Positions 33,918-41,949 of a DNA stretch of 51,754 nucleotides are shown one piece after another (the stretch's first letter is position 1; each line of letters opens with the position of its first letter). Location of the stretch: NCBI GenBank assembly GCA_036258055.1, contig DATAEK010000076.1:1-51754 (forward strand), read 5' to 3'. A program made the translations under genes and the position numbers. This DNA is from DATAEK01 sp036258055 (GTDB taxonomy: Bacteria; Acidobacteriota; Vicinamibacteria; Vicinamibacterales; 2-12-FULL-66-21). The notes below the pieces were generated by a model, which had not been told where the DNA came from, made no database searches, and saw nothing but the letters and a program-made list of their open reading frames with translations.

Positions 33918-33946
33918 ATTATATGGGCACGTTCGGACGCGGGCAA
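33918..33946 (-). promoter_or_regulatory. Sigma-70-like promoter TTGCCC-N17-TATAAT before the decarboxylase genes
   Basis: On the minus strand TTGCCC (33946-33941) and a perfect TATAAT (33923-33918) are separated by exactly 17 bases. The -10 box ends 11 bases before the GTG start, so a transcript starting at the usual distance would have almost no leader. The element lies between the MFS stop and the alpha-subunit gene and would allow the decarboxylase-cyclase genes to be expressed apart from the transporter. Confidence 0.55.
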
Positions 33947-33951
33947 CTGGG

Positions 33952-35211
33952 CTAGCGTGACCGCTCGCCCCCTGGGCCCAGCTCGCCGACGATGACCCAG
34001 AATGCGAGCGGACCGATTGCAATCAAGACGGCGGCGAGGACGAACGGCAGCGTGTAGGAGCCCGTCTGGGCGATCAGCAGGCCGGTGAGCAGCGGCGAAA
34101 GGATTCCCGCGAGATTGCCGACGAAATTGTAGATCCCGGTCCAGAGACCGATCTCGTCCGGCGGCGCACAGCTCTGGAGAATGACCAGCAGATTCCCCGT
34201 CGCAAGGCCGACGAGACAACCACCGATGATCAGCATCACCGCGGTGGCGGGATTCGTCACCCGCGCGGCCGGGATCAGCAGCAGGCCGGTGAGGAACGCG
34301 ATGGTGACGATGACCTTGCGGGCGCGGGTCTCGCTCCAGCCGGCGCGAATCAGCCGATCGGCGATCCAGCCGCCGATTGGTTCGCTCAGGCCGAACACGA
34401 AATACGGGAGCGCCGCGTAGATGCCGGCTTTCACAATCGTGAGTCCGCGCGACGTCACCAGGTAGTCCGGCAGCCAGTTCACGAGAAAGTACCAGTAGTA
34501 GTCGAAACAGAAGAACCCGAGGCAGATGCCGAGCAGATTGCGATTCGTGACCAGCGTCGCCAGCGCTCGCGTGGGACGCCGCCGTCCTGCTGTGGCCGCC
34601 GCATGGCTTCCCAGCGTCGCCGGTGTGATCGCGAACCACGGGATCAGCCAGACCAGTGCGGCGAACCCGACGAACGCGAAGCTGGTCCGCCAGCCGTAGT
34701 GGATCAACATCCACGGGACCAGAATGCCTTCGAGTACGAGACCCGTGCGGGTTCCGGCGTCGAACAGCCCGCACGGCAGGCCGCGTTCCGCCGGCTTGAA
34801 GAGCAGGCTGACGATCTTCGATCCGCCCGGCAGATAGATCGCCTCGCCGATCCCGAGCAGCACCCGAAAGGCGATCAACGACCCCAGACCGGTCGCGAGA
34901 CCAATCAGACCCTGCGACACGGACCACAGTGCGAACGCACCGGCATACAACCAGCGCAGGTTCATGCGATCGGCGAATACGCCCATCGGAATCTGCATCA
35001 GCGTGTACGACCAGAAGAATGCCGAGAGCAGGACGCCTTTGGCTTCCGGGCCAAGCTGAAGATCCTGCGAGATGAGCGGCAGCGCGAACGAAATCGTCGC
35101 GCGATCGAAGTAATTGATGAGCGATGCCGTGAAGAGCAGGCCGACAACGGCCCAGCGGCGCGCATTCGTTACGGCGCCGGGCGGTTCCGTGAGATGGACG
35201 GCAGTCGTCAT
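33952..35211 (-). CDS. MFS transporter, anion:cation symporter (ACS) type
   Basis: A 419-residue, 12-helix protein. The ATG at 35209-35211 is preceded by AGGGAGAAC. The frame is open upstream for 60 more codons, but those are Arg-rich and not membrane-like. Typical ACS sequence is visible: LINYFDRATISFALPLIS after the first helix, QIPMGVFADRMNLRWLYAG in the MFS loop 2-3, and FFCFDYYWYFLVNWLPDYLV. Relatives import hexuronates, galactonate, tartrate or other organic anions by proton symport. It lies 45 bases before the TPP decarboxylase genes and probably imports their precursor (inference). Confidence 0.88.
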   Translation of the reverse strand: MTTAVHLTEPPGAVTNARRWAVVGLLFTASLINYFDRATISFALPLISQDLQLGPEAKGVLLSAFFWSYTLMQIPMGVFADRMNLRWLYAGAFALWSVSQGLIGLATGLGSLIAFRVLLGIGEAIYLPGGSKIVSLLFKPAERGLPCGLFDAGTRTGLVLEGILVPWMLIHYGWRTSFAFVGFAALVWLIPWFAITPATLGSHAAATAGRRRPTRALATLVTNRNLLGICLGFFCFDYYWYFLVNWLPDYLVTSRGLTIVKAGIYAALPYFVFGLSEPIGGWIADRLIRAGWSETRARKVIVTIAFLTGLLLIPAARVTNPATAVMLIIGGCLVGLATGNLLVILQSCAPPDEIGLWTGIYNFVGNLAGILSPLLTGLLIAQTGSYTLPFVLAAVLIAIGPLAFWVIVGELGPGGERSR

Positions 35212-35276
35212 GTTCTCCCTCTCGCGCAGCCGGGCGCGCTGTCGCGGAGTTGCGCGTATAGTAGTTTGGCTCTCAT

Positions 35277-36710
35277 ATGCGACCGACCACTTTCTTCGTT
35301 CATGCCTGTCTTGCGCTGTGCGCGCTGGCTTCGGTCGCACACGCTCAGGAGACACAGACCGAGCGTGACGCGGCGCGGGACGTGTTGACACGGTTGGGCG
35401 CCCTGCAAAAGGCCGTCGATCCAGCGTCGCTCGTGCGGACGATCACCGCGGCGGACGCGGCTCGCGACGCGGTCGCCGCGCGCGCGAAGGCGCTGCTCCA
35501 AACCGAGCTCCTCACGGTCAGCGATGATATCTGCACGCATCCGGAGATTGGCTACAAGGAGCAGCGGTCCGTTCAAAAGCTCGCCGAGGTTCTGCGCGCG
35601 CACCAGTTCGAAGTCACCATCGGCGCCGCCGGGTTCGATACCGCCTTCGTCGCACGCTACAAGCAGAACAACGGCGCCCCGAACCTCGGGGTCATCGTCG
35701 AATACGACGCGCTTCGCGGCACCGAAGGGCCGTTCCACGGCGATCAGCACTGCGCGCAGGGACCGATTGGGATCGCCGCCGCCGTCGCCGTCGCCGAGTC
35801 CCTCACCAAGAACCGGCTGCCGGGAAGCGTGACGGTGTTCGGCACGCCGGCCGAAGAGCTCCTGGAGCCGTCAGCGAAAACCGTGATGCACGCGGCGCAC
35901 GTGTTCGACGGGATGGACGTCATCGTGCGCAGCCACTCGAGCGGACAGACGTCGCGGCCGGCCGCAGGCTTCGGCACGTGCTGCCTCAACATCGACGGCG
36001 TGAAGTACACGTTCACCGGCGCGCCAGCCCACCAGATGACGGCCTGGAACGGCCGCAACGCGTTGACCGCCGTCATTCACCTGTTCGAGAACATCGACGC
36101 GATGCGCAGCAACATCCGACCCGAAGCGCGCATCCAGGGCATCATCACCGAAGGCGGCGCCGCGCCGAACGTCGTCCCCGATCGCGCGCAGGCGGACTTC
36201 TACATCCGGTATCCAGACGAGGTGTACTTGCGTCAGGTGCGCGAGTTCGTGGACAACGCCGCGAAGGCGGCGGCGCTCTCGACGGGCACCAAGGTGAAGA
36301 TCGAGAATTACGGCACCTCCCGCGACGGCATCTCGGTCTCGGCACTCGCCGAGCCGGCATTCGCGCTGATGAAGATGTACGGCGCCGGCAAGGTCGCGGA
36401 TCAACCGGGAAAGCCGCAGGGCTACGAGGAAAGCGGCAGCGTCTCGCGCGACATCCCCGGCATCGGCTTCAGCGCGTACACCTCCGACTACCCGAACCAC
36501 ACCTACGAGATGAACCAGGACAACCTGAAGCCGGTCGGCCACGACGGCTTTATCGTTCAGGCTCAAGCGATGGCCGCGCTGCTGCAGCAGTTCGCGACGC
36601 GTCCCGAGCTCCGCGCCGCGGTCAAAAGGGAGTTCGACGGGACGAAGGCGCTCTTCGGGGACTATCTGAAGGCGCTGGAGAAGACGTACACGGTGCCGGC
36701 GGTGAAGTAA
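35277..36710 (+). CDS. Exported M20-family amidohydrolase (AbgB-like)
   Basis: A 477-residue protein with a clear signal peptide (FFVHACLALCALASVAHAQ). The M20 metal-site segments are HPEIGYKE, GVIVEYDALRGTEGPFHGDQHCAQG, TPAEELLEP, SHSSGQTSRP, and a late FSAYTSDYPNHTYEM. The dimerisation lid (YTFTGAPAHQMTAWNGRNAL) lies between. AbgB cleaves p-aminobenzoyl-glutamate; other members are peptidases or aminoacylases. Periplasmic location differs from AbgB itself. A TATAGT at 35257-35262 ends only 14 bases before the ATG and no Shine-Dalgarno is seen, so a very short leader is possible. The gene is divergent from the MFS gene, with 65 bases between. Confidence 0.87.
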   Translation: MRPTTFFVHACLALCALASVAHAQETQTERDAARDVLTRLGALQKAVDPASLVRTITAADAARDAVAARAKALLQTELLTVSDDICTHPEIGYKEQRSVQKLAEVLRAHQFEVTIGAAGFDTAFVARYKQNNGAPNLGVIVEYDALRGTEGPFHGDQHCAQGPIGIAAAVAVAESLTKNRLPGSVTVFGTPAEELLEPSAKTVMHAAHVFDGMDVIVRSHSSGQTSRPAAGFGTCCLNIDGVKYTFTGAPAHQMTAWNGRNALTAVIHLFENIDAMRSNIRPEARIQGIITEGGAAPNVVPDRAQADFYIRYPDEVYLRQVREFVDNAAKAAALSTGTKVKIENYGTSRDGISVSALAEPAFALMKMYGAGKVADQPGKPQGYEESGSVSRDIPGIGFSAYTSDYPNHTYEMNQDNLKPVGHDGFIVQAQAMAALLQQFATRPELRAAVKREFDGTKALFGDYLKALEKTYTVPAVK

Positions 36711-36725
36711 GAGTGCAAGGATTCG

Positions 36726-37124
36726 TCACGTTCTCCTGAACGCCGGCCAGGCGTCGTGCAGGTACAGCCCGAACGGAATCCACCAGATCACGTCGTTAGT
36801 GACACACAGCACGAAGGCGGACGGGGGCCAGCCGCCGCGAAGGATCAACCAGAGCATCCCAATTGGCCCGAGGATCTTGCCGACGAATCCCACGGCGGCG
36901 ATCATCCAGCCGCGTTCGGGGAGGCGAGCGACTTCCAGATAGAGAATCCCGCAGAGTCCCACGACCATGCCCAGGCAGGCGAAGATAGCCGGCTGGTTCG
37001 CCAGCGGCATCCCGGCGAACCGGAACAGCCACTGCGGATCGGCGATGGACCAGAGTCCCCACGCCATGTTGTAGAGTCCCGCAGCGACGAAGACAGCACG
37101 ATGAAGCGTTCTACGGGCGATCAT
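36726..37124 (-). CDS. Small membrane protein of unknown function
   Basis: A 132-residue protein with four predicted helices (VFVAAGLYNMAWGLWSIA, PAIFACLGMVVGLCGILYLE, WMIAAVGFVGKILGPIGMLW, FVLCVTNDVIWWIPFGLYL). The ATG at 37122-37124 overlaps the stop of the upstream gene (ATGA), so it is translationally coupled. The open frame that continues upstream is a shadow of that gene. It is the last gene of the bshB1-bshA-DUF4166 run. Only 15 bases separate it from the convergent M20 gene. Function unknown. Confidence 0.75.
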   Translation of the reverse strand: MIARRTLHRAVFVAAGLYNMAWGLWSIADPQWLFRFAGMPLANQPAIFACLGMVVGLCGILYLEVARLPERGWMIAAVGFVGKILGPIGMLWLILRGGWPPSAFVLCVTNDVIWWIPFGLYLHDAWPAFRRT

Positions 37125-37684
37125 CGTTTGATCGCGATGGCCCTCTCGGTCTTCCAGGGCCAGCCCCCGTGCGGGAGCTCGAGCGCTGCGTAGAGATCGC
37201 GCAGGCCCGACAGGAACACGCCCGCCGCCATCACGAAGAGGCTCGTGCGCAGCGGGCCGGGCACGTCGGCGCATTCGATCACGAGGCCAGTGGGAAGCGC
37301 CCACCACCGCACCAGCGACGGGATCAGATTCGCAATCATCGCGCCGTAGAGAATGCCCATGACGGCGTGAGTCACCCGTTCGCCGGCGTACACGTCGCCC
37401 AGCTGTTTGCGAACCGTAACCTCGACGATGAAATCCCACAGCGTGAGGATGATTTCCGCAACGAACACGCCAGCGAGGACGAGGACCCAGGTCCCGTGCC
37501 ACGCGAGGCACGGCAGGCTGGCGAACAACACCGCATAGAAGAAATCGCGCGCGGCGTGCAGCCTCAATTCAGGGGCGGCCGCGCGCCCTCGCGCGGGCAG
37601 CCGGGCCCGCCACTCGTGGTAGTAGATGGTGTCGAATGCGCCGATCGCACCCTGGATACCGAGAAGCCAGAGGGCGACGGTCAT
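37121..37684 (-). CDS. Membrane protein of unknown function
   Basis: A 187-residue protein with about five helices. VALWLLGIQGAIGAFDTIYY is followed by HEWRARLPARGRAAAPELRL, a cytoplasmic basic loop with conserved-looking His and Glu residues, then ARDFFYAVLFASLPCLAWHG, LAGVFVAEIILTLWDFIVE and VTHAVMGILYGAMIANLIPS. It overlaps both neighbours by 4 bases, so it forms one translational unit with DUF4166 and the 132-residue protein. The family is not recognised. Confidence 0.75.
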   Translation of the reverse strand: MTVALWLLGIQGAIGAFDTIYYHEWRARLPARGRAAAPELRLHAARDFFYAVLFASLPCLAWHGTWVLVLAGVFVAEIILTLWDFIVEVTVRKQLGDVYAGERVTHAVMGILYGAMIANLIPSLVRWWALPTGLVIECADVPGPLRTSLFVMAAGVFLSGLRDLYAALELPHGGWPWKTERAIAIKR

Positions 37685-38289
37685 GCCCTGACGTCCTCGA
37701 TGGCGATCGTGCCGTCGTAGGTCAGAATCGGTCCAAGCGCCGGAAGCGTAACCGAGACGTGTACGCAGACCCGATCAGCGCCTGCCGCGTCTTCGCGAGC
37801 TTCGACTCTCGGCACACAACTGGCTGGCAGCGGCAGCCGCATCGATCTCAGCAGCACTGCTGCCTCGAGTTGTCGAAACAGCAGGCTCCCCTCCAGGGCT
37901 TCGAGGCGAAACCGGAACTCGAGGACGCCGATCCGTTCGGCGAGCTCGCCGGCGCCAGCCTCGTATTGCCGCGTATCGAGTTGCCGATCGCCGAAGCTGC
38001 GCAGCCAGGTCTCGCCATCAGCACCCGGCGTGATGGTCAGTCGCGTGTCGGCGGCGTCGCTGGCGCACGGGAGACGCAGCACCCTTGCCACCACGCGCGC
38101 GAGGTGGCTGCGGCCGTGCGTGACCCGCAGCCGGCCCCGGGCGCGCACCGTCGCGTTGGTGCCGTGGATGATGCGGACCGGGTCAGCCAGTTGCGGCCAC
38201 GAGGAGCCCAGCAATCGCGCGTAAAGCGACGCATCCCGTGGGCGGGGCGGAGCCAAGGATGACTCTCCGATCACGATGGACGCCAGCAT
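37681..38289 (-). CDS. DUF4166-like protein
   Basis: A 202-residue soluble protein. ETWLRSFGDRQLDTRQYEAG, ERIGVLEFRFRLEALEGSLL, RLPLPASCVPRVEAREDA and PALGPILTYDGTI follow the pattern of the DUF4166 family. Elsewhere that domain stands alone or is fused to saccharopine-dehydrogenase-like or NAD-binding domains; its function is unknown. It starts 12 bases after the bshA stop codon and overlaps the next gene by 4 bases. The ATG at 38289 has no good ribosome site. An in-frame TTG about 33 bases inside, preceded by GGAGAG, is an alternative start giving LAPPRPRDASLYARLLG. Confidence 0.75.
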   Translation of the reverse strand: MLASIVIGESSLAPPRPRDASLYARLLGSSWPQLADPVRIIHGTNATVRARGRLRVTHGRSHLARVVARVLRLPCASDAADTRLTITPGADGETWLRSFGDRQLDTRQYEAGAGELAERIGVLEFRFRLEALEGSLLFRQLEAAVLLRSMRLPLPASCVPRVEAREDAAGADRVCVHVSVTLPALGPILTYDGTIAIEDVRA

Positions 38290-38301
38290 AGCCGAGGGCG
38301 G

Positions 38302-39456
38302 TCACGGTTCGTCGGCAACGACGCCCGCCCCGACCCGCTGGTAACATGCCTCGTACATCGGCACGACAATGTCTGCGCAGAAGTCGTGGCTCACGCGGAC
38401 GCGGGCGGCTTCGCGGATGCGTTGGTGAAGCGAAGGGTCCGAGAGCAGCGCGATCCCGCTCTCGGCCATGCCGTCGAGATCGTTCAGCGGGTGAAGAAAG
38501 CCGGTGATGCCGTGGTCGATCACTTCCGGCAGCCCGCCAACGTTCGACGCGACGACGGGAACGTCGCACGCCATCGCCTCGAGCGCGGCAAGACCGAAGC
38601 TTTCCTGCGCGGACGGCAGCAGAAACAGATCCGCGATCGACAGCAACGGAATGATCGCCTCCTGCGCGCCGAGCGCCTCGACCTGCGCCTGGACGCCAAG
38701 TTCCCGGCCGAGACGGTAGGCGGTACCGAGCTCAGGACCGTCGCCGACCAGCAGGAGCCGCGCCGGGACGCGTGCCGCGATGCGCGCGAAGACCTGGATC
38801 ACCGAATCGATCCGCTTGACCGGGCGGAAGTTCGACACGTGAATCACGATCTTCGTGCGCTCGTCCGGCGCAAACCGCTGCCGGAGCTCCGGCACGCGCG
38901 CGCGCCGATAGACGGCACAGTCGAGGAAGTTGGGAATGACGTCGATCGCCTTCTGCACGCCGAGCTCGCGGCGGGTCACTTCGCGCAGGCTGTTGGAGAC
39001 GGCGGTTACGCCGTCCGATTGTTCGATCGAGTACGACACGATCTCCGAGAACGACGGATCGCTGCCGACGAGCGTGATGTCGGTGCCGTGAAGTGTCGTC
39101 ACGACGCGTGGAACGAGACCGTGACCGGTGGTGGCGAGGACCTGCTTCGAAAGGAGCGCTGCAGTCGCGTGCGGGATGGCGTAATGCGCGTGGATGATAT
39201 CCAGGCGCACGGCGCGGGCGACCTGCACGACCTTGTTTGCTAGCGACAGGACGTACTGGGGCTCGCGGAAGAGCGGGTAGCTGGGGGTATGAACCTGATG
39301 AAATGCGAGACCCGCGTGAAACCCTGCGAGCCTGAACGGCGGGTCTGTGCTGACGAGGTGGACCTGATGGCCGCGATCCGCGAGCTCCTTGCCCAGCTCG
39401 GTTGCGACGATTCCGCTGCCGCCGACCGACGCGTAGCAGATGATGCCGACGTTCAT
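38302..39456 (-). CDS. bshA: N-acetyl-alpha-D-glucosaminyl L-malate synthase BshA
   Basis: A 384-residue GT4 glycosyltransferase with two Rossmann-like lobes. The family start is MNVGIICYASVGGSGIVATELG. DIIHAHYAIPHATAALLSKQ, TTLHGTDITLVGSDPSF and IPNFLDCAVYRR follow, and the donor-binding motif is ESFGLAALEAMACDVPVVAS with NVGGLPEVIDHGITGFL. BshA joins GlcNAc from UDP-GlcNAc to L-malate, the first step of bacillithiol synthesis. The ATG overlaps the bshB1 stop by 4 bases, which confirms the assignment. The cysteine-adding enzyme BshC is not in this window. Confidence 0.94.
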   Translation of the reverse strand: MNVGIICYASVGGSGIVATELGKELADRGHQVHLVSTDPPFRLAGFHAGLAFHQVHTPSYPLFREPQYVLSLANKVVQVARAVRLDIIHAHYAIPHATAALLSKQVLATTGHGLVPRVVTTLHGTDITLVGSDPSFSEIVSYSIEQSDGVTAVSNSLREVTRRELGVQKAIDVIPNFLDCAVYRRARVPELRQRFAPDERTKIVIHVSNFRPVKRIDSVIQVFARIAARVPARLLLVGDGPELGTAYRLGRELGVQAQVEALGAQEAIIPLLSIADLFLLPSAQESFGLAALEAMACDVPVVASNVGGLPEVIDHGITGFLHPLNDLDGMAESGIALLSDPSLHQRIREAARVRVSHDFCADIVVPMYEACYQRVGAGVVADEP

Positions 39457-40163
39457 GCGGTCAGATCGCGAAACAGCGTCGGCCGGACGATCGGGTCACG
39501 AACGACGAGCCCCTCGGCAAACGCGACACCGGCGACCGCGCCGAACTGCGCGTCGCGGCTCTCGATGAGCTGGCGGAAACGCGGCGAGGTCAGCCGCGTC
39601 GGTACTCCATCAGCCGCAGGTGGCGCGAACTGGCTCACGTGAGCGTCGAGCGCGCGCCGTTTGATCTCGTAGTGGTCCGACACGTCGATCACGAACGATG
39701 GCGGCGCCTGATCGTTGATGAAGTAGTAACACGTCCACTCGGGCTTCCACGCGTCGAAGCCGGTGTCGTAGCGGCGAAGACCGCTGCTGAAGACCGCTTC
39801 GGTCAGCAGCTCGCTCGCGATCACATGATCCGGATGGCGATCCGACCAGTACGGCAAGGCCACCGTGCGCGGCCTGGCCCGACGAATCAGGTTCACCGCG
39901 GCGCCCACATGATCGGGATCGCGGCCGAACGCGCGATCGGGCCATCGCAGATTGACGCGCCACGTGGCCTTGAGGACGGCGCGTGCCTGCTCGGCTTCCG
40001 CCAATCGCTCCTCGACCGTCCCGTTCGATCCCATTTCGCCCGCCGTGAGATCGCACAGGCCGACCCGGTATCCGAGCGCCGCATGCTTGGCGACGATCCC
40101 GCCGATCCCGATCTCGATGTCGTCGGGGTGCGGCCCGAACACCAGCAGATCCACTGGATCCAT
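39453..40163 (-). CDS. bshB1: Bacillithiol biosynthesis deacetylase BshB1
   Basis: A 236-residue LmbE/PIG-L-type zinc deacetylase. GPHPDDIEIGIGG (residues 10-22) holds the His and Asp zinc ligands, and LPYWSDRHPDHVIAS holds the third His. It removes the acetyl group from GlcNAc-malate made by BshA. The ATG at 40163 has GAGGA 7 bases upstream; an in-frame ATG nine codons earlier lacks such a site. It is the first gene of the bsh operon and diverges from the DinB-like gene, with 93 bases between. Confidence 0.94.
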   Translation of the reverse strand: MDPVDLLVFGPHPDDIEIGIGGIVAKHAALGYRVGLCDLTAGEMGSNGTVEERLAEAEQARAVLKATWRVNLRWPDRAFGRDPDHVGAAVNLIRRARPRTVALPYWSDRHPDHVIASELLTEAVFSSGLRRYDTGFDAWKPEWTCYYFINDQAPPSFVIDVSDHYEIKRRALDAHVSQFAPPAADGVPTRLTSPRFRQLIESRDAQFGAVAGVAFAEGLVVRDPIVRPTLFRDLTA

Positions 40164-40256
40164 GCTCGATTCCTCGTGCCGAGGATACATCGGCGATGAC
40201 CTGAACAGGAGACCAGGAAGTCAGGAGGTCGATTGGACTAGACTCCGCGTGAGCAC

Positions 40257-40832
40257 ATGCCTATGCAGAGACCAACACCGGCTCGAATCGGGTTCGTTGC
40301 GCTCGTCACGATGTTCTGGAGCGCGCCGTTCACGGCGGCACAAACATCTCCAAAGCCCGCTGCGACCATGACCGGCACGATCCTGCCGTGGTGGACGATG
40401 ATCGAACAGTCGTTCGTGGCCGCCGCAGACGCGATGCCTGACGGGAAATGGGCGTTCGCGCCCAAGGATGGCGCCTTCGACGGCGTGCGCACCTTCGCCG
40501 AGCAGGTCAAGCACGTGGCCTGCGCCAATTACGCGTTCTTCCAGGAAATCGAGGGCAAGACGCCGCCGGATGCGTGCGAAACAGGCGGTCCCAACCCGGC
40601 GCGTACGAAGAGCGAGCTGATGACGTATCTGCGCGAGTCGTTCGCGTACGCCCGTCAAGTCATCGAGAAGATGACGCCCGCCAACGCGCTCGACCCTGCG
40701 AGCGGCCGCTACGGCGGAGAAAGCACGCGGCTCGGCCTGACCACGCTCGCGATCTGGCACGCGTCCGATCACTACGGACAGCTCGTCATCTACCTTCGTC
40801 TGAACGGGATCGTGCCGCCCGCCAGTCGGTAG
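40257..40832 (+). CDS. Exported DinB-fold protein
   Basis: A 191-residue protein with a probable signal peptide (ARIGFVALVTMFWSAPFTAAQ) and a four-helix DinB fold. Metal ligands are the His in FAEQVKHVACANYAFF and the two His in IWHASDHYGQLVIYL, the usual three-His arrangement. The superfamily contains YfiT/BstA-type bacillithiol S-transferases, and this gene is divergent from bshB1. However, BstA is cytoplasmic, whereas this protein appears exported, so the link is only suggestive. No Shine-Dalgarno is seen; a second ATG lies 6 bases downstream. Confidence 0.8.
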   Translation: MPMQRPTPARIGFVALVTMFWSAPFTAAQTSPKPAATMTGTILPWWTMIEQSFVAAADAMPDGKWAFAPKDGAFDGVRTFAEQVKHVACANYAFFQEIEGKTPPDACETGGPNPARTKSELMTYLRESFAYARQVIEKMTPANALDPASGRYGGESTRLGLTTLAIWHASDHYGQLVIYLRLNGIVPPASR

Positions 40833-40850
40833 CCGCTATCGCGGATGGTC

Positions 40851-40884
40851 CATGGCAAAGGGCACATGGCAAATGGGAGGCGCG
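40851..40884. repeat. Heptamer-type repeat (ATGGCAAAGGG / ACATGGCAAATGGG)
   Basis: A short copy of the ATGGCAA repeat family, with CCATGGCAAAGGGCACATGG followed by CAAATGGGA. It lies in the 73-base gap between the convergent DinB-like and cyanophycinase genes. Confidence 0.75.
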
Positions 40885-40905
40885 CGGCCAGCGACGTCCG
40901 AGCAC

Positions 40906-41850
40906 CTACCTGTCTCCCTCGCTTGCAGCCGCCCTTCCGGTCGCGCCAATCCCGAGCTTCTCGATCTTGCGGCTCTTCATGTTGTAGACGTCGCCCGTCG
41001 ACAGCACGAAGTACGGCTTCTCCCACGGCTGGTAGAGACGCGTGTTGTCGTGGATGGCGACCTTCCACTTCCCCATGACCTCGAATTTGTCGGCGGTCAC
41101 GATGATGGCCGTCCCTTCGGACAAGCCGATGCCGAGCATCTTCGGGTACTTCTGGATGACGGGTATGAGGTCATCCCAGCGGTTGCGGGTGTTGATGTGC
41201 TGATCGATCGCAACCTTGCGCAGGAACTTGAACGCTTCCTGGTGGTTCGGCTCGGCCGTCATCATGACGTTCGGGCCTGAGGTGTCGCCGCGCACCAGGT
41301 ATTCGCCCTGAATCGTGGCGCCGGCGGAGCTCCCGCCGATCACGCCTCCGCGCTCGAGCACCTTGTGGAACTCGCGATAGGTGAGCGTGTTGACGTACGA
41401 GTCCACGATGTTCCACTGCCGGCCGCCGTTGAACCAGACCGCGTTGGCGTCGCGCAGCACTTTGGCGAACTCCTCGGTGTCGGCCACCTTCGGGTCCGCG
41501 GTGTGCAGCATCCTGACGTGCTTCAGCCCGCGTTTGAGCCACGAGGCGATGACGTCCTCTTCCTTGTAAGGGCGGAGGCTGCCGTCCTGATTCCGGTTGC
41601 CGCCCGCGGTCGGCACGATCACGAAATGTGCGTCGGGGCCGCCGGCAAGCTGGATGAATTTCTCGACGATCCCCGTTCCTTCCGTCTGACCGCCGCCGAT
41701 GATGACGAGCGTCCCCTTGGCGGGTCCGTACTCGGGCGCCTCCTGGATCTGGGCTGCCTGCGACGCCTGTTGCGCACGGACACGCGGAAAACCGCCGACG
41801 CCGAACGTAATGAGTATGACGACGAACACACCGAGCGCGCGTCTGCGCAT
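40906..41850 (-). CDS. Exported cyanophycinase-like peptidase (S51 family)
   Basis: A 314-residue protein. The ATG at 41848-41850 is preceded by GGAGGG, and a signal peptide follows (ALGVFVVILITFGVGGFPRVRAQ). The catalytic Ser is in GGVIGGSSAGATIQGEYLVRG, the family's GxSAG elbow. VIIGGGQTEGTGIVEKF at the N-terminus and AVWFNGGRQWNIVD complete the S51 fold. Cyanophycinases cut cyanophycin (multi-L-arginyl-poly-L-aspartate) to beta-Asp-Arg; exported members let bacteria use external cyanophycin. No cyanophycin synthetase is nearby. The alternative is a general alpha-aspartyl peptidase. Confidence 0.85.
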   Translation of the reverse strand: MRRRALGVFVVILITFGVGGFPRVRAQQASQAAQIQEAPEYGPAKGTLVIIGGGQTEGTGIVEKFIQLAGGPDAHFVIVPTAGGNRNQDGSLRPYKEEDVIASWLKRGLKHVRMLHTADPKVADTEEFAKVLRDANAVWFNGGRQWNIVDSYVNTLTYREFHKVLERGGVIGGSSAGATIQGEYLVRGDTSGPNVMMTAEPNHQEAFKFLRKVAIDQHINTRNRWDDLIPVIQKYPKMLGIGLSEGTAIIVTADKFEVMGKWKVAIHDNTRLYQPWEKPYFVLSTGDVYNMKSRKIEKLGIGATGRAAASEGDR

Positions 41851-41949
41851 AAACCCTCCACCTGCAGGAGCCGATGCTCCCGCCAACGTGCGGGGATTCT
41901 AACGTACGCCCTTGATCATCCTGGGTGTGGGCTAGGTCATTCTTCCCCG

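Noticed and set aside
33392..34927. N-terminal extension of the TPP beta-subunit frame
   Set aside because: The extra 512 codons lie in another frame of the alpha-subunit and MFS genes and show no protein-like composition.
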